NCBI RefSeq assembly: GCF_905147365.1
Contig: NC_056425.1
Coordinates: 12,799,001-12,863,000 of the forward strand
Origin: Aricia agestis
Taxonomy: Eukaryota > Arthropoda > Insecta > Lepidoptera > Lycaenidae
Direction of reading: 5' to 3'
Length of the DNA: 64,000 nt
This document shows, piece after piece, positions 56,937 to 64,000 of the stretch. The notes beneath the pieces were generated by a model, which saw nothing but the letters and a program-made list of their open reading frames with translations, was not told where the DNA came from and ran no database searches. A program made the translations under genes and the position numbers. The stretch's first letter is position 1. The number at the start of each line of letters is the position of its first letter.

Positions 56937-57084
56937 GGCTGCGTTTCCACCAGAGATGTGTTATGAGGAATGTGTTTTTGAGAACCAATAGAAAACGCTT
57001 AATTTGCCTGACAACATTCAGCGCAGATCGATTCTATTGGATCTTAAAAACATATTCCACGCCACCACGGTGGAAACGCAGCCC
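56937..57084. mobile_element. TA-inserting fold-back MITE (RGGCTGCGTTTCCACC family), copy 2
   Basis: TA at 56935-56936 and 57085-57086. Left GGCTGCGTTTCCACCAGAGA then TATGAGGAATGTGTTTTTGA; right GGTGGAAACGCAGCCC. Interior words TTTGCCTGACAACATTCAGC match copy 1 reversed. Confidence 0.85.
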
Positions 57085-57186
57085 TATTGTGGAAGTCGGC
57101 GTCCACGCGTGACCTCCGGAATTATAAAAGCGCACAATGTCTTCTTTATTTTCATGTCATTATTTAATTCTTTCTATGTATATTTT

Positions 57187-57470
57187 TAATTAATAAGGGG
57201 GCAAACGAGCAAGCGGGTCACCTGATGGAAAGCAACTTCCGTCGCCTATGGACACTCGCAGGGAGGGTAGGGAAGGGAATAGGGGAGGGTATGGAGGGAA
57301 AAAAGGGAGAGTAGGGAAGGGAAAAGGGTAGGAGATTGGGCCTCCGGTAAACTCACTCACTCGGCGAAATACAGCACAAGCGCTGTTTCACGCCGCTTTT
57401 CTGTGAGCCCGTGGTATTTCTCCGGTCGAGCCGGCCCATTCGTGCCGAAGCATGGCTCTTCCACGTTACA
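57187..57470 (-). mobile_element. composite SINE-like element with jockey-type tail (copy 3)
   Basis: Same order as copies 1 and 2 on the minus strand, but the piece between the tail and the middle (GGCAACGCACCTGCAGC block) is deleted and the GGGAA/TAGGG middle is expanded. Confidence 0.82.
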
Positions 57471-57983
57471 AAAGCATAAATTAGTTTTTTGAAAATGTAA
57501 AGCTACATTTTGTAATTACAATAAATCAATTCATTCTGCTTTAATATAATATGTTTCGTTGAATCTTGGAATAATTGTTTTTCTAAAAATAAAGAAAAAC
57601 TTTTTATAGCCGAAACAGTAATTTTAGCAGACAATGGAAAATGACATTTAATCCTTCGGAATAAAATTCTCCTTGTATTGTAGTGGTAAAATTTAAATCA
57701 GAGCGAGGCTTCATAATTTTTTGCTTTCCGGACAGTTAGTAACAAATTTAACCATTGTTAAACAAAACAAGGTTAAAAGCCACCAATTTCCACAACAAAG
57801 AACGATAAAACAGGGCTGCCAACTATCATAAAATGTGTTTCTAATTTTGTATTCATAAATACAACGAATTTGCTGTATTTAGAATGCCTTGTTGTGAAGA
57901 TGTGGAATGTGATCTTTAGTTCCATAACAGCGGCTTATTATGTAGGAAAATTATTTTTACAATTATTAATATTTAAAAGGTAA
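57471..57983. other. intronic, nothing recognised
   Basis: AT-rich, no feature supported. Confidence 0.4.
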
Positions 57984-58093
57984 TATCCGGCAACGCACCT
58001 GCAACTCTTCTAATGTTGTGAGTGTGAGTGAGTTGTGATAGTTGCTTTCCATCAGGTGAGCCGTTTGCTCGTTTGCCCCCTTATTACATAAAA
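57984..58093 (+). mobile_element. jockey-like LINE tail, very short copy
   Basis: CCGGCAACGCACCTGCAACT, GATAGTTGCTTTCCATCAGG, CGTTTGCTCGTTTGCCCCCT then A-rich. A second GCCCCCTTATTTTAT with A run lies at 58171-58195. Confidence 0.85.
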
Positions 58094-58568
58094 AAACTAA
58101 TGATATGAAAATAAAGAAGACAATAACTTTGTTCACACTGTGCCTTTTTCTGTTCGAAGCGAAAAAATTGGCCCCCTTATTTTATATTAAAAAAAGTGAA
58201 AAATATTATATTTCTGGATACATTTTTCTATTAAAATCATAAAAATGTGACCATAAGACTGTACTGTAATTGATTTTTTATTGAACTAACTGTAACATAA
58301 AGAATTCGCCATTCGCCAGTATACTAGAGAGTAGGGAAGTGGCGAAAAACAATGCATGGTCAAAAAATATGGACAGCTGAATTTGAGGGTAGTCGTAAAT
58401 ATGCCGGAGCTCACGGACACGCCACTGCTACCTCGATTTATGGATCCGAGTCCCGACAAAAAGTACCACTTAAACCACAGAATGGAAATTGTTAGATGTG
58501 GACTGTGGGTAGGGTTGCCAGTGCTGTGGGCTGTGGCATTTGACCCTCTGGTCAAACCGTTACCTTAG

Positions 58569-58678
58569 GCGGGCGCCAGACATGTGATCAAATACGCAAA
58601 TTCGCCAAGTGTGGCACTGACATTTGCCTATTTGTGCAAAGTTTGCTTAAACTTTGAAGCCCATGTCTGGCACCGGCT
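58569..58678. mobile_element. small fold-back element, 110 bp
   Basis: GCGGGCGCCAGACATGTG at the left and CCCATGTCTGGCACCGGC at the right are inverted repeats; further pairing GCAAATTCGCCAAG-type is weak. No ORF. Confidence 0.6.
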
Positions 58679-60085
58679 TTAAGATCATCATCCCCCTACG
58701 GAGATGCATTAATTTACCGTTTTTAGAGCCTTATTAACTCAAAATTATTATAAAAATACAGCAATAAAACTACATACTGGACGTTTGATTTTTTTAAGTC
58801 AATTTTGAACTAAGATAAGCAAAAAAAATTGGATTTTGGCGCGATCTCATCAACGCGGCAAATGTATGGTCAATGTCGTTTGTTCAGGGGATGGCCTTAA
58901 CGGCCGCTCAGAGACGTTTCATGATGATTAAACTTCAATTTAATAAAGAGTTTAACAGATATAGCATGGGGCTTATGCCAAATTCTTCATTTAATTGTTG
59001 AGTTATTAATGTTCGTCTCAGAGGAGGCAGTTAGATTTGAAAGTAGTTATTTCTAGTAATAAATCTACGCTGAACCAATGTCTGTATGAACGTTGAACAG
59101 AGAAATACCGCTTTTACTGCCGCGCTCAGAGACTTACAAATAAATTACTTAACTGTAATTAAATGGAAACTTTGACGTAAGCCTCATACATTATCTGTCA
59201 AATTCTTTATTTAATCAAAACTACTTGTAATTATCGCCTCTGATAAATGACTTTATGGAGAAGTCATTTTTATGGTAGCATGAAGTTACATAATATTTAG
59301 TATTGACAACTAGCCCAGCCAGCCGCATCTATTGTTTTCCTAATCTATGTTTAACAAATTTCATTAACAAAATGTATTTAAATTTTGATTACTGAATTAA
59401 CTAATTATTCAGTTGGTGTAAACAGGACATTATCATCTTATAATACGTACTCTAATGTTATTTATACTCCCTGCAGTAATACTATAATATAATTTTATTA
59501 ATTTTAAAAACGTGAAGGTTGAAATCATTAATTTGTTTATGAAAAGTGATTTATGTTATAATAATTTTCCAAAAGTGTTTATTAATTAATTATACAACCC
59601 ACTCTTAAATAATAATATCTTCCACTCTAATAATACAATCCACTCTTAAATAATAATAGACTCATTTTGATAAGTTCTAGTGTACCAGTCGGGTCTCAAG
59701 ACATTTTTGGGTTATATTACCAAATACCAAGTTATCTACTACTTCGGTTTCGTGAGCAGTATTCTAAGATTATTATGCTACCAACAAGTAAGATTTTGCA
59801 CCAAGGTATACCATGGTTCGGAAGGTGCTGAGAGAACTCCTGATTCTGTATAGATACAAGTTTGGGAGCTTCGACGTTGTTTTAAGAGCGGAAAGCATAT
59901 ATGCTACTGTGCAAATTACCTTCATTTTAATCATCATCACTACCATAAACCGTTATAGAATCATGTGTCGTCCCGTTTTGACCCTATTATTGGTACTTTT
60001 CATAGTCTTTTATGATATATCACTTAAACCGCGGGTAACACCGCGGGGCACAGCTAGTAATAATTTTGACTTGACATAGCCCGAC
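58679..60085. other. intronic, mostly AT-rich
   Basis: 59598-59663 has CCACTCTTAAATAATAATA twice, 49 bp apart. 60030-60060 (ACCGCGGGTAACACCGCGGG then GCACAGCTAGTA) is a repeat-type terminus. No gene; the 88-codon ORF 59813-60079 has no domain. Confidence 0.4.
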
Positions 60086-60088
60086 TTA

Positions 60089-60250
60089 CGGCCGTTCCCA
60101 ATATTTGATCTATCTCTGGTTGAGCCCTACTAGAGATAAGAATAGCTCACAATTGACATTAGAGACATATTATATTTTATGTCAATTGTGAGCTATTCCT
60201 ATCTCTAGTAGGGCAAAACCAGAGATAGATCAAATATTGGGAACGGCCGT
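60089..60250. mobile_element. fold-back MITE, about 162 bp, nearly perfect arms
   Basis: Left CGGCCGTTCCCAATATTTGA, TCTATCTCTGGTT, GCCCTACTAGAGATA and GAATAGCTCACAATTGACAT; the right arm is the reverse complement with 3 or 4 differences. TA on both sides (60087-60088, 60251-60252 as TA/AA-TA context) suggests a TA or TTA target. Loop about 20 nt. Confidence 0.88.
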
Positions 60251-60261
60251 AAGTAACCAAC

Positions 60262-60290
60262 TGCTTGTGAATTTATCTCTCTGATAGTAC
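60262..60290. mobile_element. TACTATCAG-family MITE, right-end fragment
   Basis: TGCTTGTGAATTTATCTCTC then TGATAGTAC. Confidence 0.55.
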
Positions 60291-60386
60291 AACACATTTC
60301 GGTCGGTAGGATTATAAAATCGAAGTTAGGGTCGTTTCACTCGTTTCGTTCGTTCACAATTTCACGACCGAAAACTGAATTTCGAA

Positions 60387-60425
60387 CGTGAAAAAACATG
60401 GCCGCCGCCCGCCATGTTTTTTTTA
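60387..60425. repeat. hairpin AAAACATGGC / GCCATGTTTT
   Basis: An A-run plus CATGGC, a CGCCGCCC centre, GCCATG plus a T-run. A short exact inverted repeat. Confidence 0.6.
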
Positions 60426-60562
60426 GCCGCGTAATTTTTGCAGGGGTTCTGGCTTCTGACCCCTCACCTGACCTCGATAGCAAGCAGGTCATTGCCGAGG
60501 TCAAGGCAGCCATTGTTGTGGTACAAGCTTACCGAGCTAATTATAAATTCAACGCAATCCGA

Positions 60563-60602
60563 TTCGGCCAACCGTACCAATAAGTAGGTACGGTTGGCCG
60601 AA
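60563..60602. repeat. perfect hairpin with 16-bp stem
   Basis: TTCGGCCAACCGTACC, loop AATAAGTA, then GGTACGGTTGGCCGAA. Confidence 0.9.
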
Positions 60603-60647
60603 ATGTAATGTTGCTAGCAGCAACAGCAGGGATATAAATTACTAGAT

Positions 60648-60830
60648 GACGCCCGCAACTCCGTTGCGTCAAAATTAGTTTACCGCGCGGGAACCGTACA
60701 TTTTTCCGGGATAAAAAGTATACTATGTCCTTTCCCGGGAATCAAAGTATCTCCGTACCGAATTTCAGCAAAATCGGTTCAGCCGTTAGCGGTTTTGGCG
60801 TTTGTTATCTCTTATTCAAGTCTGAAAATA
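60648..60830 (+). mobile_element. GTACATTTTTCCGGG dispersed repeat
   Basis: GACGCCCGCAACTCCGTTGC, CCGCGCGGGAACCGTACATT, TTTCCCGGGAATCAAAGTAT, CAGCAAAATCGGTTCAGCCG. The CAGACAGACA end is missing. Confidence 0.85.
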
Positions 60831-61488
60831 ATGAAAATACTTCTTGCCTATGATTTTTTTCTTTCGTTTTTAATTATTTTCTACCTTAGATATATGATTA
60901 TCCACCATAGACCAATCATTCATCTAAGTTTTCTACTTTGTAGTTTTGTACTCAATGCTTAGCAGCGTGGTAGAGTTCTTTATTTGTCGCAGAAACGGTT
61001 TTTTAGTCTGCGAGACGCTCTAGTGCTCTCTGTAATTCAATACTAATCGAACAGCTGTAAGTTGGGCGCCATCTTGAAATATATTTTCTCATCAAAAAAA
61101 GCTCGCTTTAGCGCCGTTTCCGTCTCCATCACCAAACTGAATGGCTATAATCATTACGAAAACATTTCACGCTATAATAGGCTCTATTTCACATAGAATA
61201 GTTGCGCAAATCGCCCCGACACCAATTTCTTTACGAATTGGCACGCAACAATCGGTCCACACAATGAGCGTTCGTCGTTTTTCGATTTCGCACCGATCGA
61301 TTCAATTTAACACAACGAAATCGAATAATTGAGTGACGTGGAACGTTTTACGTTACGCACTTGATTTAGATTGGTTTTCTATTGTAGGGCTGTCATTTTG
61401 TCAATTACGGGTTCCTTTATTAGAACTCATTAGCGTAGGTACGAGGACTTCATGTAACGGTGCAGCTGTTGTTAGTACAGAAGCGAAA
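60831..61488. other. intronic, nothing recognised
   Basis: No gene; short ORFs only. Confidence 0.4.
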
Positions 61489-61616
61489 GCAAACGGGTCA
61501 CCTGAAGGAAAGCAACTACCGTCGCCCATGGGTAGCTGGCCTTTTAAGAGGGTAAACGCTCTCTTCTTGAAGGTTTGCAGTTTTACATTGCGTGGCAGAA
61601 AGTTACGCGACGAACG
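61489..61616 (-). mobile_element. jockey-like LINE tail, minus strand, with internal deletion
   Basis: The minus strand encodes SSRNFLPRNVKLQTFKKRAF then TLLKG, i.e. the LINE C-terminus lacking the LWNKLSPAVFPDRYD segment. Tail words TCACCTGAAGGAAAGCAACT are at the other end. The 138-codon minus-strand ORF 61401-61817 is this fragment joined to unrelated sequence. Confidence 0.8.
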
Positions 61617-61858
61617 AAAAATAAGTAGTTTACATATTTTTGAATTGCTGGGCAGCTCCTTTTCTTTGGAGTCTGGTAGAGTTGCTACTGTACCCGCAAC
61701 TCTGCCAGCGGGGAGTGGAGCACCATGGGGTTTTAGTGTGTAGACGGAAGACCCTACTGGGGAGTCTATACCCCGGCCGATATAACGAATCCGCGGCGGA
61801 TGCGTAAAGCATTTCACCCATGTGGAAAAGGCAACTCTTTTGCTTTTTCAGTACTTAT
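61617..61858. other. unclassified structured sequence before the LTR
   Basis: Contains TGGTAGAGTTGC / GCAACTCTGCCA (61674-61711), a possible hairpin, then GGAAGACCCTACTGGGGAGT then CTATACCCCGGCCGATATAA. More GC-rich and ordered-looking than its surroundings; class unknown. Confidence 0.35.
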
Positions 61859-62393
61859 TGTTACGGTACATGGTATACGGACACGTGGTGCGCAAGTACA
61901 TACTCGAACCTTCTGGGAAGGTCCAGTGTTTGTTTACGTGTTTACCCTTTATTTGTTAGCGTGTTTGAATTTAGACCTTATGACTGAGTACATAAGGTCT
62001 AAATTAAATTCAACTTACTGCACTTATCGCAGGGACGGCAGTTTTATTGTGGTACATTCCCGGGCCTCCTAGAAATTTCCCACGGTTGTTTACTTGTTTG
62101 CGTGAATCGGGAAATTTCTGGAATTCGTCTCGCCATATAAAAAGAGCCGCAGGCGCGCCCGGCTAGTGTTTGTTTCGAGCTTTCATCAAGGCGATTTCGG
62201 AGTGAACACAAGTGATCAATAGTGAGTGAACCAGTGAAACCTGCGACTTGGCTACGACCTAGGACAGTGATAGTGCTTAGTGATTGGACCTAGTGCTAAG
62301 TGTTGTGACCTAGTGTTTAGTGCAGTGTTAATAAAGTCTTCAAGAGAGTCACCAGGTCTTTCTCTCCAAATCCTCGAACCCTAGCACGTAACA
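61859..62393 (+). repeat. 5' LTR of a Ty3-type retrotransposon, 535 bp
   Basis: Begins TGTTACGGTACATGG and ends GCACGTAACA: TG...CA with a 7-bp inverted TGTTACG/CGTAACA. TATA box TATAAAAAG at 62136-62144, and poly(A) signal AATAAA at 62330-62335. Between them is a run of degenerate CCTAGTG-TTAGTG units (about 62250-62325). A U3 hairpin TTTAGACCTTATG / CATAAGGTCTAAA is at 61970-62004. The 3' LTR is outside the window so boundaries rest on end structure and the primer site. Confidence 0.85.
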
Positions 62394-62395
62394 AC

Positions 62396-62413
62396 TGGTG
62401 TCAGAAGTGCGAT
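62396..62413 (+). promoter_or_regulatory. primer binding site of the LTR element
   Basis: TGGTGTCAGAAGTGCGAT begins 2 nt after the LTR. TGG at the start is expected for complementarity to a tRNA CCA end, and TGGTGTCAGAAGTG looks like the complement of a leucine-type tRNA 3' end; which tRNA is from memory and unverified. Confidence 0.75.
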
Positions 62414-63942
62414 TTGGAGATGCCATTGACTCCGAGAGAGAAGTTGCGGAGGCCACACCCACTGGGGACCAAGCTCCGCCCACTGAGGGACAGGCCCCAC
62501 CCACTGGCCCCGCCCACATGGCTCCGCCCACTGGCCACGCCCACCAGGCTCCGCCCACTTTGTCTGAAGCCACGCCCACTGGCTCCGCCCACCGGGACAC
62601 GCCCACTGGCCACGCCCCTCAGGCTCCGCCCACTTTGGCCATGGCCACGCCCACTGGCTCCGCCCACCAGGCCACGCCCACTCAGGCCACGCCCACTAGC
62701 TCCGCCCACCGAGCTCCGTCTGCTCAACCCCTGCCTACTGGCTCCAGACACCATGCATCGCCCGTAGCTTCTGCGGCCCCTCAAATGGCTCCTCAATTGG
62801 AAAGTATAATTGAGTTAATTCAGGCTTTGCAAGATTCTCAAAAGGCAATGATGGAGGCACAAGACCGCAAGCTCGGCGCTTTGCAGGAGTCACAAGACCG
62901 CAAGCTCGGCGCTTTGCAGGAGTCACAAGACCGCAAGCTCGGCGCTTTGCAGGAGCCACAAGACCGCAAGCTCGGCGCTTTGCAGGAGTCCCAAGAGCAA
63001 CAAAAGGACCTCCAAGAGAAAGCGCTTCTGGCCATAAAGGATGTCAGTGACACGGTGACTAAGCTTCGTAAAGATGTCGACGTAATGGACGAACGCGTTA
63101 CCGGGTTAGGAGTGGATGTGGAAAATGTGAAAACCGGCCTCACTGAACTACAGAAGAAAGTAGTGCGCCTGGAAACCACAGGAGTCGCGGCGTTTAGTGG
63201 AGCTTCCGTAGTAGTACAAGGACCAAGAGTTAAAGTGCCACCATACGACGGTACTACTTCCTGGAACGCTTATCGTCAGCAATTCCAGACGGTTGCTTCT
63301 GCCAACGGATGGAATGATGAACAATGCCTGACCGCTCTCACAGTTGCGCTCAGAGGGCAAGCTTTGTCGGTCCTAGAAGCGCATACAGGAAATGGGTTTA
63401 AAGACCTGATGGAGGCACTTGAATCCAGATACGGGGAGCGACACCTGGAGCACGTATTCCGTGCCCAACTGCGTGACAGAGTCCAACGCCCAGGAGAAGG
63501 ACTACAACAATGGGCGTTGGAAATAGAAAAACTGGTCAAGAAGGCACACCCAGGAGCCGATTCCAAGATGATCGACACGAACATTGTGCAAGCATTTGTC
63601 GACGGAATCAGGGACCTAGAGGTCAGAGCTGCAGTGAGGCTACGTCACCACACCTCGCTTAAGGAAGCATTGGCGCATGCTTTAGAGGTCGAGGCTGTTC
63701 GGCGTGACATACGGCAGACATATAAGATCCGCGAGGTCTCTGAGGAAGTCAAGGAGGTTAAGGCTCCTACGAAGAGAAGTTCTGGAGCCATGTGCTACAA
63801 GTGCGGCGAGAGGGGCCATCTTCAGCTTAACTGCCCGCAAAAAGAGACCCAGATGGCAAGAATGAAAAGGCTCGAGGAACAAATGGAGGAGCTGAAGAAG
63901 CAAGGAGCTTCTTCCCCTGCCCGGGAGCAGGGAAACGAATAA
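62398..63942 (+). CDS. Gag polyprotein of a Ty3-type LTR retrotransposon
   Basis: The frame is open from 62392 to TAA 63940. No ATG occurs until 62518 (codon 41); upstream candidates are CTG 62395 and GTG 62398, both inside the primer binding site, so the start is uncertain. Residues about 19-115 are Pro/Thr/Ala/His repeats (APPTG, ATPTGSAH). Residues 155-198 are four exact-length 11-residue repeats QDRKLGALQES, likely coiled coil, running into a longer coiled coil (to about 260). Residues about 281-440 match the retrotransposon Gag capsid-like domain (PPYDGTTSWNAYRQQFQTVA, LRGQALSVLEAH, RPGEGLQQWALEIEKLVKKA). Residues 466-479 are a canonical CX2CX4HX4C zinc knuckle, CYKCGERGHLQLNC. Gag packages the element's RNA in virus-like particles. 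No damage seen; pol follows in the -1 frame. Confidence 0.9.
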   Translation: MSEVRFGDAIDSEREVAEATPTGDQAPPTEGQAPPTGPAHMAPPTGHAHQAPPTLSEATPTGSAHRDTPTGHAPQAPPTLAMATPTGSAHQATPTQATPTSSAHRAPSAQPLPTGSRHHASPVASAAPQMAPQLESIIELIQALQDSQKAMMEAQDRKLGALQESQDRKLGALQESQDRKLGALQEPQDRKLGALQESQEQQKDLQEKALLAIKDVSDTVTKLRKDVDVMDERVTGLGVDVENVKTGLTELQKKVVRLETTGVAAFSGASVVVQGPRVKVPPYDGTTSWNAYRQQFQTVASANGWNDEQCLTALTVALRGQALSVLEAHTGNGFKDLMEALESRYGERHLEHVFRAQLRDRVQRPGEGLQQWALEIEKLVKKAHPGADSKMIDTNIVQAFVDGIRDLEVRAAVRLRHHTSLKEALAHALEVEAVRRDIRQTYKIREVSEEVKEVKAPTKRSSGAMCYKCGERGHLQLNCPQKETQMARMKRLEEQMEELKKQGASSPAREQGNE

Positions 63943-63988
63943 AAGCCAGGACTAAGGGGCGAGTGCTGGCTGACACGGAGGAAGCCCC
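63930..63988 (+). promoter_or_regulatory. probable -1 ribosomal frameshift signal at the gag/pol junction
   Basis: GGGAAAC at 63930-63936 sits in the gag frame as G GGA AAC, the X-XXY-YYZ form needed for -1 slippage, one codon (GAA) before the TAA. After a 7-nt spacer, AGCCAG (63944-63949) pairs with CTGGCT (63966-63971), and the loop GGGGC (63956-63960) can pair with GCCCC (63984-63988), an H-type pseudoknot. Confidence 0.75.
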
Positions 63989-64000
63989 AATAACGGTTGT
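63939..64000 (+). CDS. start of Pol (protease region), cut by the window edge
   Basis: In the -1 frame relative to gag, the sequence is open from the junction to the window end and reads KARTKGRVLADTEEAPITVV. It has no start codon of its own near the junction, as expected of a frameshift product. Catalytic protease, RT and integrase motifs would be further right. The call rests on position and frame, since the peptide is too short to recognise. Confidence 0.6.
   Translation, partial: MKARTKGRVLADTEEAPITV

Larger units (their letters stand above)
12488..64000 (+). other. putative first intron of the ZSWIM gene (not closed within the window)
   Basis: The donor GTGAGT is at 12488-12493. No + strand ORF downstream resembles the SWIM finger or the rest of a ZSWIM protein, so the next exon is inferred to lie beyond 64000, giving an intron of more than 51 kb. 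All features between here and the window end would then be intronic. If an unrelated gene ended the transcript earlier I would not see it; a first intron with distal exons is the simplest reading. Confidence 0.6.

Noticed and set aside
61401..61817. 138-codon minus-strand ORF (and 136-codon plus-strand ORF)
   Set aside because: The minus-strand frame joins a LINE C-terminal fragment to unrelated sequence by chance; the plus-strand one is its shadow.

Overview
This looks like nuclear DNA from an insect, most likely a moth or butterfly (Lepidoptera). It is AT-rich with very sparse coding sequence and long introns. It is packed with repeats of a kind I associate with lepidopteran genomes: 5'-truncated jockey-type LINEs with a shared 3' tail, short elements ending in that tail, a tRNA-headed SINE, many fold-back MITEs, an intact mariner and a Ty3-type LTR element. 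The species call is inference from repeat style, not from a marker gene.

Layout. 1-2301 (+) holds the last three exons of an olfactomedin-domain gene (482-553, 986-1162, 2230-2301, stop TAG 2299-2301). A tRNA-SINE 3' half lies in the intron before exon 482-553. A TA-inserting MITE, itself split by a 180-bp hAT-like element, starts inside the 5' splice site of exon 986-1162. A 1.4-kb non-autonomous hAT-like element with 8-bp target duplications sits between the stop codon and the likely poly(A) signal. 3.8-12.0 kb is non-coding, with a broken RNase H domain from a LINE and several fold-back elements, including one with 125-bp arms.

12190-12487 (+) is the first coding exon of a SWIM zinc-finger (ZSWIM4/5/6/8-type) protein in a CpG-rich block, ending at a consensus 5' splice site. 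No later ZSWIM exon was found, so its first intron probably runs from 12488 past the window end (over 51 kb). Inside it, on the gene's strand, are two sites (33515/33516 and 47817/47818) where a polypyrimidine tract plus CAG directly abuts GTAAGT. That is the layout of ratcheting points for recursive splicing in long insect introns, and I regard it as the best candidate system here.

The rest of the putative intron is a repeat landscape: a jockey-like LINE copy carrying three internal self-copy rearrangements (18.4-19.6 kb), near-perfect palindromes, a 132-bp exact tandem duplication, nested MITEs at 30.35-30.85 kb, 40.3-40.8 kb and 50.2-50.6 kb, and an intact 350-codon mariner with 27-bp perfect inverted repeats (51877-53148). 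The right edge (61859-64000) is the 5' part of a Ty3-type LTR retrotransposon: LTR, primer binding site, Gag with a CCHC knuckle, and a gag/pol junction with GGGAAAC followed by a possible H-type pseudoknot. Pol continues beyond the window.

Limits: everything comes from reading by eye. No alignment, folding or database search was run, and repeat boundaries are approximate unless a target duplication is given.
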